Below, in pieces: positions 23,445-32,739 of a stretch of 52,484 nucleotides of DNA. The DNA is from Bremia lactucae (taxonomy: Eukaryota; Oomycota; Peronosporomycetes; Peronosporales; Peronosporaceae). The DNA is taken from contig NC_090610.1 of NCBI RefSeq assembly GCF_004359215.1, forward strand, positions 3,724,048 to 3,776,531. Reading direction: 5' to 3'. Under the pieces are notes generated by a model. It was not told the origin of the DNA. It ran no database searches and saw only the letters and a list, made by a program, of their open reading frames with translations. The stretch's first letter is position 1, and each line of letters begins with the position of its first letter. The position numbers were made by a program, and so were the translations under genes.

Positions 23445-23880
23445 TGTAACGGGGCACCTAGCACTAGTAGTTAACCTTACACTGATTAAAATGTAGGTAT
23501 AGTGCCTGAAAACTTCACGTACATAAGAGTACAGAGAAAGGTTTTTAGGTAGCTAGGGGTCTTTAGCTACCAAAAGGTTTATCAATGGATTAGAATTAGG
23601 GAAAGTAGAACTGTATTAGTATAAGTAGCTTTCTCCGTAACGATCTTCTATCTACTACTACTAAACTTTTTAAATTAATACCTAACTACGTATGGCGCGT
23701 CCTTGCGCATCGCACAATGGTGTGTTGAAACGATTGGCGGGGTTGATCTAGAAACCAATCAACAGAGCTGATGTCTAATTGTATCAATAATATCAAATCT
23801 GGTATTCTTGAATTTATTATGCTTCTTTGCTTATTTCCTCTTATAGGAAATAATGCTTATGTAACAAGACACCCCGTTCC
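23445..23880 (-). repeat. gypsy B 3' LTR
   Basis: Starts TGTAACGGGGCAC and ends GTAACAAGACACCCCGTTCC, a diverged member of the LTR family at 371-822. The first 13 bp are duplicated in tandem (23432-23444). Confidence 0.7.
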
Positions 23881-23945
23881 CTAAACCAACAGTCACTTTA
23901 ATGATTGATGTATGTAGGTGACAGGAAAGATTATTAAGTCTTCCC

Positions 23946-24600
23946 CTGTAAGTAGCATTATTGGTTTGTATCAAAATACCGCTTTTATTTGCATTTTTTA
24001 TGATTTTAATCAAAAATAACGATTTTATTTGCATTTTAATGATTTTAATCAAAATACCATTTTTTTGCATTCTTGATTTTGACCAAAATCAAGATGGCGA
24101 CAAACAAGTCTGTGCGTGGGCCACGAGGCCGCTAAGATGGCAGCTGCACGGATCAGTGTAGATGTCGGTGTGGCAAATGTTTCAGTAGACGCTAATGCGT
24201 CTACTGCGGGGAATATGTCACCTCCTACTCGGGTGTGTCATCTGTTGATGACATTACAGGTGGCAGGGAGTCACCTGCACCGCCCGAATCAGTGGCGACT
24301 GAGAAGGCCACCAGATCACCCGGCAACGAGTCCGTTAAACCTTTGGGTTCTAACGTGACTACCAAAGAGGTGATGACGAGGTTGTTTAACTTCTTTTTTG
24401 GTAGAAAGTCATCATCCGAGGGTGATGACCACTTTGGTGACGTTAGTATGCGTCACCAGGAACTACGTGGTCGCGAAGGTAAGAGTGCTGCTGGTGGTGC
24501 TAGTTTGCACAACCAAAAAAAGGATTCTAGGGATCCCTACCAGGTCCAAGTAAACGTTAACGTTAACATTAGCCAACAGGAGGAACGACAATACGTTGCG
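23946..24600 (+). repeat. left inverted repeat with gag-like frame
   Basis: The plus strand codes GREAAKMAAARISVDVGVAN and VSVDANAST, then, after a frame change near 24240, SSVDDITGGRES to about 24612. The same protein pattern is on the minus strand of the right repeat. It also contains AT-rich direct repeats (TTTTATTTGCATTTT ... GATTTTAATCAAAA) at 23977-24080. Confidence 0.6.
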
Positions 24601-24681
24601 GTTCGCTCATGAAAAAAGGCCTTGGTCACCCTCTAAGAGAAACTTCATTTGATGGAGGACTCTCATCTCTTACGGGATGCG

Positions 24682-25314
24682 TCAAGGGATTGAGTACCTC
24701 CAATCATTTACGAGCGCGTGAAGCGCTCGTTCTCCGATTGGCCTTCTGCCAAATCGGATGGATCTCGTCGCATTGCAAACGAGACCCGGAACGTCCAACA
24801 TCAGTTGCAAACGAGGTTCCCAACCATCATGCGAGACTGGATACCCTCGCCAACAAACGAGATAACTCGTTCGAAATCCCTTTACTTCGCGGTGGTTCGA
24901 GAAGCTTTCAACAAGAAAACGCTTCTCTCCTCTTTTTATGCTGGCTAATATCGGCTCCAATGGTTCCTCCGGGCCGTCTAGCGTTTCATCTACTAGTGCC
25001 TGAGCCAGCGCCATGGTCATGCAATTTACAGTTGCTGGCGTAGTGACCTCTCGTAGTCCGACTTGCTGCTCTAGCTCGCACCATGTCCGTGACGGCTCCG
25101 TACCGTTCGGCTCCATATTGATCAGACAGCTTCCAGGGTGTGTCACCTCTATACGAGGCTGTTGCAGCTTAATTGTTTCTTGGAGTTTCCGCGTCATAAA
25201 AACGTGGCTTTTTAGCACCTTAGCCTTACCTCGGGCTCGGCCTCCGTCCTGGCATTTGCGCTCTTCCACCATTACTTTCATATATCTGATAATAAGGCAA
25301 CTGCTTAGCTCCAA
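24682..25314 (-). CDS. chromodomain-containing fragment
   Basis: A 210-codon minus frame. Near its middle, FLVESFSNHREVKGFRTSYL then VCWRGYPVSHDGWEPRLQLM matches the chromodomain pattern found at the C-terminus of many gypsy polyproteins, where it targets integration to marked histone tails. The preceding part (EVTHPGSCLINMEPNGTEP) is unrecognised. It lies inside the inverted-repeat element and has no integrase beside it. It may be a captured polyprotein end. Confidence 0.55.
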   Translation of the reverse strand: MELSSCLIIRYMKVMVEERKCQDGGRARGKAKVLKSHVFMTRKLQETIKLQQPRIEVTHPGSCLINMEPNGTEPSRTWCELEQQVGLREVTTPATVNCMTMALAQALVDETLDGPEEPLEPILASIKRGEKRFLVESFSNHREVKGFRTSYLVCWRGYPVSHDGWEPRLQLMLDVPGLVCNATRSIRFGRRPIGERALHALVNDWRYSIP

Positions 25315-25325
25315 GTCGAGCTTTG

Positions 25326-27203
25326 TCAGTCTATTGTTTCTTTCACAGAAGCTCTAAGTTTCTCTACCTTGGCCTTCAAGTCTTCCCGTTGTTTATCATC
25401 GTTCTCCAAATCGCTTTGGAGAACCGCATCAGCCCCTTCCGCCTGCTGCAATGAATTCGACACTGATCCTTTGTTGTCCATAATCGCCGTCAACGTCGCA
25501 TATGTGCTCGCAGACACGGCCATTTTTGCGAAGCTTCAGCTCCGGATGACTCTATTGCATCGGCTCTCTCTCCTTAGAATGCATTTTGACCTTCATTTCG
25601 GCCGGCACCTGGGATACACGAGAACTGACTGTCTGTGCACCTTCGGAGGTCGGCGGAGAAAGTGCCACAGTCGTTGCTGCTGCTGCCTCCTGTTGCACCT
25701 GGAGACGATGGTGCGCTATATCCTTTAGCTCTTGTGAACTAACAGACGGTTTTACATGGTCTTCTAGATTGCTTGTCTGCTTCTCCGTTGCTTCCCCCCC
25801 AGTCCCATCAGTTAGGCGTCCGTCGTTTTGCACCGAGCAAACAAATGTCGGCTATGCTCGCACCAGAAGCGTTGTCTTCGAGGACCCTAACCCGGATGGC
25901 TTACAATAATTGTGGTTCCGCACCACGAATTTATGACTATTTCTTATAAAGGAGGGCAGCCTGCCCGTTGAAACGTCACCTCCACATAGTAGAGGTCTCC
26001 GAATCAGGACTGCAAGAGTCGTTTTTTATGGTTTGTAGGCAAACCCCTAAAGAGGTTCTCGAGATCAAAGGATGTCGGAATCGCTGCCTTGAGATAGGCG
26101 GCAAATCGGCCTATATCCGAGGACCTGGTCTTATTAAATAGCAGTACGGTGTATGCCGCCCGCCTGTGAGCACCGAACCCAGTGCTACATTGCTGTCGAC
26201 GCCACGGTGGCTCTGACGTCCTTCTGTGGGCATTCCGCAGCCTATATACTCCAGCTCGAAAGGGCACCTGAGTGTCTTCGTGTTTTGGGCGGTGACACGC
26301 GTAAAGAAAAAGAAGTGTACCGTCACAGCTGATCGTTTTCGCTTGGCCCAACATGTCGTGGAGAGTGGTCAACTTCAAATGTAACAGCTCCGATGATTCC
26401 ATAATCGCATCAGCAATTGCTTTGGAAGACCGCTACCACGGCCGAGCCCCCATATTCCGACAAAGCTGCAGCGCCAGTTCTCCTTCTATCTGAGCTTGCA
26501 CTATGCTGTGAACTCGGAGTCGTTCTGGCGCCGCCAGAAGTTGCTTGACAAAATACGGCAGTTGCCTGCACACGATGACGCCTTCTCTCATCCCCGTATG
26601 TGTGCCATTCCAGCGTCGTCCCTTCTCGTAAAGCCTCCTGGCTCTCGACCGTCCCTCTGGCCGACTTCTGGTGCATCCTCTCAATTTGTTCCTTGTCGTA
26701 CTTAGCTAGGCTAAACGCCATTGGTTCAGGAACGGTGCTTCAGCTCTCTTGCGTCTGCTAGACAGCTTGCGAATGAGCTCTGTAAAACCAATTAAGTTGT
26801 CAAGAGATCGGTACTGACAGAGTTGGTAAGTCGTCGCCAGCTCGCAACTTCTCCTCGCTCGTCCACGAAAACCTGTCTGAAAGGGCTAATAGATCTACCA
26901 GTTCTGGACGCTGTAGTTTTGGTAGCCGCGGTCTATTTGCCGGCAGCTTCGCCATGATTATCGGTATAGTGTGATATTTTCTTGAAAAGTTCTTGTAGCA
27001 TACATTTCATGCTTTAACAGGCCTGCCTCCGGAGCTCCCCGCATGTCTTCCAATAGCGCTGAGAGCATCCCCTCCGGCGTCACCACACTCTCCTCCAAGA
27101 AAGCCATCGGCCCACCGTGAGCCGCCTGGCGTCCCAGACGCTCACGTCCGGGTGGCGTGCTCCTCTCCGAGTTACGCGTCAGACGATTCTCGGCTGGACA
27201 CAA
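25326..27203 (-). pseudogene. unrecognised Gag-like series of frames
   Basis: Minus-strand frames at 26958-27203 (MLSALLEDMRGAPEAG), 26410-26721 (AFSLAKYDKEQIERMHQ), 26004-26402, 25552-25833 and 25326-25523 (QSDLENDDKQREDLKAKVEK, coiled coil) lie in order with frame changes between them. Composition is rich in Ala, Glu, Arg and Gln. They could be one broken structural protein. No catalytic motif seen. Confidence 0.4.
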
Positions 27204-27639
27204 TTATTTTTTTTCGCCCCGTATACAACCGCTGGTCGCTTTGTCGTCCCCGAAGCGCTATCCATGCCAGACGCTTCCGCATCATTAATTTCAGAAGTTT
27301 CGGCGCTTGCGCCCCGTCATTGCCTCCTTACCCTTACTATGGCCTTCTCACCGGCCTCCTCTGGTGGCTCCAGCGGCGGCGGACTCTCCGCCTTGCTTAG
27401 CCCTCCGCTAGGTTCCAGCGTCGGTGTAGTGGTCCACTGCGCTTGCTGAAGACCACGGTGCCGTTCGTGCTGATGACCACAATGCTGTTCTTGCCCCTAT
27501 TCTCCTTCCGGTGGTGAGGGCAGCTTTGATCTCATGTCCGTCTTGGTCTCGCTCAGACTTGGCACCCGCTGATGCAGTTAGAGTTTTTATTTCTCCTCGG
27601 GTTCAAACGTGCCCTATGCGAAGCAAACCGCAAAACATT

Positions 27640-28217
27640 GCGGTCAATCTCCCGTTGGATCATGTTGACGTCAATGATAACATGGCTCTCGGCAAGATCC
27701 CTTGAATTACACTATTCCTGGTGATTCATACTAGCACCACCAGACCGAAGCGACCTCAACTATCACTTTGTTCCTGGTGATGCATACTGGCATCACCAGA
27801 GTGGTCGTCGTTCATGCAGCCATCACAAGATGACTTCGCACCAAAAGGATCTCACGAAGCGTCAAACAGCTCCGTCAGCACCACTTTGGTTGTCACGTGA
27901 TAATCCGAAGGTATTACGGACGTGGCCCCAATTGATTTGGAGGACTTGACAGTTTTTATCGAGTTGGGCGATGACGCCGACTCGGCTCGGTCACCTACAA
28001 TGGAAGTAGCAGGTGACTTCTTGCATGCAGTAGACGCAAGAGCGTCTACTAAAACATTTGCATTACCAACAGCTGCATTGATTTTTGCAGCTAATAGCTT
28101 TGCGGCCTCACGGGCTAGGCGCACGGAGATATTATTCGACATATTGTTTTTTAGAACGAAAATCAATAATGCAATAAAACTGGACTTGTAAATAAAAACC
28201 AATAATGCAAACTACAG
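27640..28217 (-). repeat. right inverted repeat with gag-like frame
   Basis: The minus strand codes AREAAKLLAAKINAAVGNAN and VLVDALASTA then KSPATSIVGDRAES, parallel to the left repeat. Homology continues past the frame's stop at about 27852 to about 27640. Confidence 0.6.
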
Positions 28218-29119
28218 TCGCCCGGATTGGCAATTGCGTCAAGCTTTGCTTGATACCCTTAAAAGAACGCTGACAATCAGCGTTCCATCACCACTTTACA
28301 ATTTCAACAAAAAAGAAAGATGTACTGTCATTTAGGCGTAACTGCCTGAGTACTTGTGCAGGTACGCCGCTAAGCCGAGGAACTTTCTAAGTCCCTTTAC
28401 ATCAACTGGCACAGCGCCCCCCCCCCGATCGGTGATCGCCGTCATCATTTCTGGATCCGGGCGTACTACGTGTTTACCCAAGATGCACCCAAGAAGTGGT
28501 ATTTCGCTTGCGGCAAATATTCACCTCTTGAGATTTGCATACAACTTATGCTTACGCATAATTGTAAGAACCTTTCGGACGTGGGTACGATGTAACCAAC
28601 GTCTGACTGTCCGATCATGGCTCTGCTATGAACGAAAATGTCATCAAAGTAGCTCGGTGCAAAATCCCGCACCGACCTCAACAGATTGGTTACACATCTG
28701 TTAAATGTCGCAGTATTACTAAGTCCCTGTGGTATGACTAGCCACTCTCACAGCATACCGCTTATGGTGCTTACTGCTTTGAACGGGATATCCGGTTCAC
28801 GCATAAGGAACTGATCGAATGAATCCATTAGGTCTTTTTAAAGAAAAGATAGTACTCTTTGATACATCAATGATTACGTCTTTTCGTGGTATCGTCGTTT
28901 CAGCCGGTACAGTTGTAGCGCTCAGTTTATTGAATGCATGCACTATCCGCCAACCTCGTGTTGCTTTACGTACGCAGAAGGTCGGAGAGCTATGCGGGGA
29001 AGTTGATCCCCTCACGTGGCCCGCTGCTAAGCTTTCAGCCAAGAATTTGTCGATCGCTATTACTTGTTCACGAAGCAATGACCATTGCTTCATGACACAG
29101 TATTTCGAACCTGGGATTA

Positions 29120-29254
29120 GGTCGATTTCGTGTCGAGTGCCTTTATCCTTAGGCAACTCGCACGGCACTGATTCAGGGAAGACATCCTTAAATTCTTTAA
29201 AATCGTATATAAAGGATTTTCTTCAAAGACACTTAAGATTGGGACGTAAAACGT
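29120..29254. repeat. direct duplication in gypsy B pol, copy 1
   Basis: Similar to 29278-29414 over about 135 bp with many substitutions; both copies code TRHEIDLIP on the minus strand. Confidence 0.7.
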
Positions 29255-29277
29255 ACAATTCGAGTCTTCCGGAATCA

Positions 29278-29414
29278 GGTCGATTTCGTGTCGAGTGCTT
29301 ATATTTTTAAGCAACTCGCACGGTACGGACTCAGAGAATACATCCTTGAATTCGATCAAAACATTGCATGAAGGATTTGTCTTCAAAGAGTCCCAAGAAA
29401 GGGACTTAAAACGT
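29278..29414. repeat. direct duplication in gypsy B pol, copy 2
   Basis: Partner of 29120-29254, 158 bp away start to start. Confidence 0.7.
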
Positions 29415-30116
29415 TCACGCGCGGTCTTCTCGTTGAGGACACTCTTGTTCATCGTTGAGCTGCAGATAACCCATTCGTTCTCAGGAAATACTATTGCCGA
29501 CCGAATATCGGCCACGTTGTCGTTATCGTTACAAGTACACAAATTTGCTTGACTTTGCCAATACGCAGATCACGCAAGAACCGTTTTAGTTCAGGCGCTG
29601 GCAGGCGGAGGCGCTATCAGATAAAGTGTATAAGCGCCTACACTCGATATATTGTTTACTTAGACATTTAATGTCTTAGTTTCCTCTTTGGCTCTTTTTT
29701 CCAAAGGTACCAGGGAACCTTTGACGATATGATTCTCGGGACTAGTTCCCGCAGATTCTTGAAGACAAATTCCTAAAGTTTTTTTGGGGAGTATCCTTCC
29801 CAACTGCTTCTAGCTGTGGTTGCGCAAACGTCAGCGAGATCCTCTACAATCGACTCTCCAGTAGATCTAGAACTTTAACACTGTTTCTTATTTACAGGCG
29901 TTTTAAATTTTCTACGATGTTGCTTTTCAAGCAAGTATCCTTGTTTCGTACCACTCAACTTATTCGAGTGGTCGAACTTAGACGCTGCCTGTGCTTGTGC
30001 ACAGCCATCGGTATCTAACTTCACAGTGTGATGGGTTTTCACACTATGGTCTTGAGCAGTCGTGCAAACGACCGACAAGTGAAGTCATCGTACTCACTCG
30101 TAGGGCATCCACACGC

Positions 30117-30371
30117 TTATAGACGCTTCAAGACGTTCATTAGATGACCCTCTGTTGAACGAGAGACAGGAATTGCTACGGCTTGATGCTGCCAGTTTAT
30201 AGATGGCTCGAACTTTCTGAACCATTGTAATACAAGGATGACATCAAATTTGTCATCCAAATCAAGTACGACGAAATCATCATCGTACTGTATACCCTTT
30301 AACATGTATTGGACACCAACTACACGTTTCTTTACTATTACAGATGCGCCTATTGCTAGGCGTACTGTCAT
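30117..30371 (-). pseudogene. gypsy B retropepsin-like region
   Basis: An 84-codon minus frame with YDDDFVVLDLDDKFDVILVL and WFRKFEPSINWQH, the pattern following the active-site Asp in gypsy aspartic proteases (DVILG-PWL). The active-site DSGA segment itself is not visible in this frame. Confidence 0.6.
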
Positions 30372-30857
30372 TCACGTTAGAGGTATATCGCGCGTGGTGA
30401 TGAAGTTAAATTCATCACCTGTGGCAGTAACTTACAATGAATGTATGTGAGGAGCAACTCTCATAAAAAAACCTGCAAATTCCTTTAAGTTGTTGGATCA
30501 GTAGGGCGCTCCACACCTTCTCACCCCGTCCGTTTATTGATGATCCACCCCAACGTTGCGATATCACACGGCGTCGGACACGCAAGCTCCGTTTTCCTAG
30601 CACGATCTCTTCGCTCAGTGTATCGAGCCACTGGCCGTGGGGCACTACACTTATAGGCGTAGTAGCCCGTTTTTCTTTCAGAGATTACAATTTTGTAATC
30701 GTTTGTAGCTTGAATAGCGATGTATCTCGCTCTCTACATACGAGAGGTCCATTGGTTCTGGAACTCCGTTTTCTTGTCGACTTGGTAGACGATAGGCTTC
30801 AGAGTGGACAAAATCCTGTTTACGACTGAAAATCTCCTGTTCCGCCATAGCGATCGC

Positions 30858-31640
30858 TTAGTCGAACGACTCTAATTCAAACCGGAATAGGTGGGTCTTA
30901 ACAGAACCGTCTACAAGACCTTTAATAAACGCAATTACCTGTGTTTGTTTATCAATTGGATGACTCACAATACAACGACTAGGTATCGTGTATGTTGTCA
31001 CGCTTGGCCTGCTTAAAATCCAAGAGCTCGGCTCGAGCCCTAAATTCGGATCGTGGTGGCTCAAATGTTTGCGTGAGCTGGGTCTTTAAGACCTCATACG
31101 ACCCGAAAACTAATGGGTCGGGAAGCTTGAGCCCCAAGGTCGAAGATTTGGCACGTCCAGCTAAGTTGGACATACCAAATTTCACTTTTGTCGCATCTTC
31201 GATACGGCGAGCTTTAATGGCGTCAATTAATTCGACGAACCATCTCAAAAGAGAGTCGCCTTGACTGCCTTAAATTTAAAGATTTCGCTCTTTAAGCTTT
31301 CGCGTCGACGTGAAAACGTCGGCCCGCTAGCAGCATGTAAATGCTGCTGTCTCAACAGTTTTAAATGTTGAGCACCCATCCGTGTGTTGAGAGCCTCGTT
31401 GGTGAAGCAAGGCTACTATCTCTTGGACCCCGTCAAGCTCGAGTTGAATGAACTCGGCTATGTTGCTCGTCTCTTTGTAGAGCGAACAACATTGCGCTAA
31501 CGGCTGGACCGCCTAGACCAAGCTCATGCGGTCGATTGCTCTTCATTCGAGGTCACTCAACTGAACGACTTTTTCACGCGTTGCGTGGCATCCTTCTTAA
31601 AAAGCTTGGAAGCTCCCTCCTTCATCATCCAACATGTTCA
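30858..31640 (-). pseudogene. gypsy B gag (broken)
   Basis: Capsid-type segments KVKFGMSNLAGRA, SYEVLKTQLTQTFEPP and FIKGLVDGSVKTHLFRFEL at 30858-31248, and an N-terminal part at about 31310-31640 (IAEFIQLELDGVQEIVALLH) that parallels the gag start at 1-320. Several stops. A related fragment lies at 38915-39214. Confidence 0.7.
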
Positions 31641-31692
31641 TGGTAGATAAAACGTACGTGGGCCATTGAACGAACTGTTAAGTGCTGCCAGG

Positions 31693-31940
31693 TGTAATAA
31701 GGCACCCTCTACGAGTACTGACAGCAGTACTAGTCAGCCTACACTGATTACAGTGAAGGTGGAGTGCCACTTCACGTACACGACGTGCAGAGAAGGTTCT
31801 AAGTAGCTAGAAAGTGTTATTCGCTAAAGGTAAATTCAAGGCTTTATAATAGAAAAAAGTAAAACCGTATTAATATATTAAGCTCCTACGTAACAATCTT
31901 CTATGTACCACTGACTTTATTACATTAATAACAAACTATG
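31693..31940 (-). repeat. gypsy B 5' LTR, truncated
   Basis: Starts TGTAATAAGGCAC next to a degenerate primer site (GTGCTGCCAGG at 31682-31692) and parallels 371 onward for about 240 bp, then is lost. Confidence 0.65.
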
Positions 31941-32395
31941 TATGCCCTCATCAACTGAAGAGTCGATCGTAGAGGATCTCTGTGGTAGCGCAGCGGCAGC
32001 TAGAGGCAATTTTCTGAGGATAACACCCCAAAAAATATAGAGGGATAAGTTTCGTAAAATTTGCTGGAATAAGTCACAAAGAACCTGGGAGAATAAGTCC
32101 CCAGGAACATTTGAAACTAATTCCAAAGAAGAAACGAGATAATAAAAGTCCTAGTTAACAACAGATCAAGTATAAGCGATTATAGTCTCGATTGATAGCG
32201 CCTCCAAAATTAGATTTGGAGATAACTCAATTGTCAAACATAAAACCGAAACGTTTCTTGCGTGATATCCGGAGTGGCATAGTCAAGCAGCGTTCCGAAG
32301 TTGTCACAGATGACGCAGTCTGCAGCGCATTAGCGCGCTTCTTGTTAGACAGATCAATAGGAAATACGATGTCAATATGCAGGACAATTTACGGA
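31941..32395. other. no gene seen
   Basis: Between the truncated LTR and the hairpin pair; no coding or repeat signal recognised. Confidence 0.4.
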
Positions 32396-32459
32396 TGTAA
32401 TGCTTCACTGTCAGCTAGCGCTCATGGCTAGTAGCGCTAGTTGACAGTGAAGCATTACA
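32396..32459. repeat. long hairpin 1 (27-bp arms, 10-nt loop)
   Basis: TGTAATGCTTCACTGTCA opens the left arm and its complement closes the right arm; one mismatch (G opposite T) in 27 pairs. It abuts hairpin 2 directly. Confidence 0.95.
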
Positions 32460-32517
32460 GACCGCTCCAGTTGCGTTGTGTAGCTCTTACGCTCTACACA
32501 ACGCAACTGGAGCGGTC
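32460..32517. repeat. long hairpin 2 (24-bp perfect arms, 10-nt loop)
   Basis: The arms begin GACCGCTCCAGTTGCGTTGT and are perfectly complementary over 24 bp. No spacer separates it from hairpin 1. Confidence 0.95.
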
Positions 32518-32739
32518 AAGCAATCCAGACTTATATGATGCTCCCCGGTGGTGGAAATCACCAGAAAATTTTGAGGTCACTTCCATTGTCAAGTCAATTC
32601 CTCGAACTCTTTGGTTTTAGCGATTCTGTGAATTTTGAGACGGAGGGCACTAATCATTACTGCCACTTATTGACCTTCGCCATGACCGAACCCGTGACGC
32701 GTTGACGCTGCGTCGATGTTCTGCTGGAGTTTAATGTTT

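Larger units (their letters stand above)
23946..28217. mobile_element. long-inverted-repeat element of unknown class
   Basis: Bounded by CTGTA...TACAG ends that both lead inward into GCATTATTGGTTT. The outer parts (23946-24600 and 27640-28217) are diverged inverted copies. Interior minus-strand frames include a chromodomain (24682-25314) and a coiled-coil/Gag-like series (25326-27203). No transposase, integrase or reverse transcriptase is recognisable inside. I see no clear target duplication. Confidence 0.5.
28330..29540 (-). pseudogene. gypsy B reverse transcriptase (broken)
   Basis: Minus-strand pieces: VLIEFKDVFSESVPCEL and TRHEIDLIP upstream, GWRIVHAFNKLSATTVPAET near 28920, the catalytic box as YFDDIFVHS near 28640, and the thumb PDPEMMTAITDR then KGLRKFLGLAAYLHKYS near 28360-28440. 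Stops and frame changes separate them. A segment of about 135 bp is duplicated (29120-29254 and 29278-29414). Confidence 0.8.
23432..31940 (-). mobile_element. gypsy element B, decayed and interrupted
   Basis: A 3' LTR on the left (about 23445-23880) and a truncated 5' LTR on the right (31693 to about 31940) frame minus-strand gag, protease and reverse transcriptase remnants (28330-31640). The RNase H and integrase part is missing; in its place sits a 4.3-kb inverted-repeat element (23946-28217). All reading frames are broken. Confidence 0.7.

Noticed and set aside
24609..25043. 144-codon plus-strand open frame with basic helices
   Set aside because: Opposite strand to the chromodomain, which has a far better family match; I treat it as a shadow, though the left inverted repeat does code on this strand up to about 24612.
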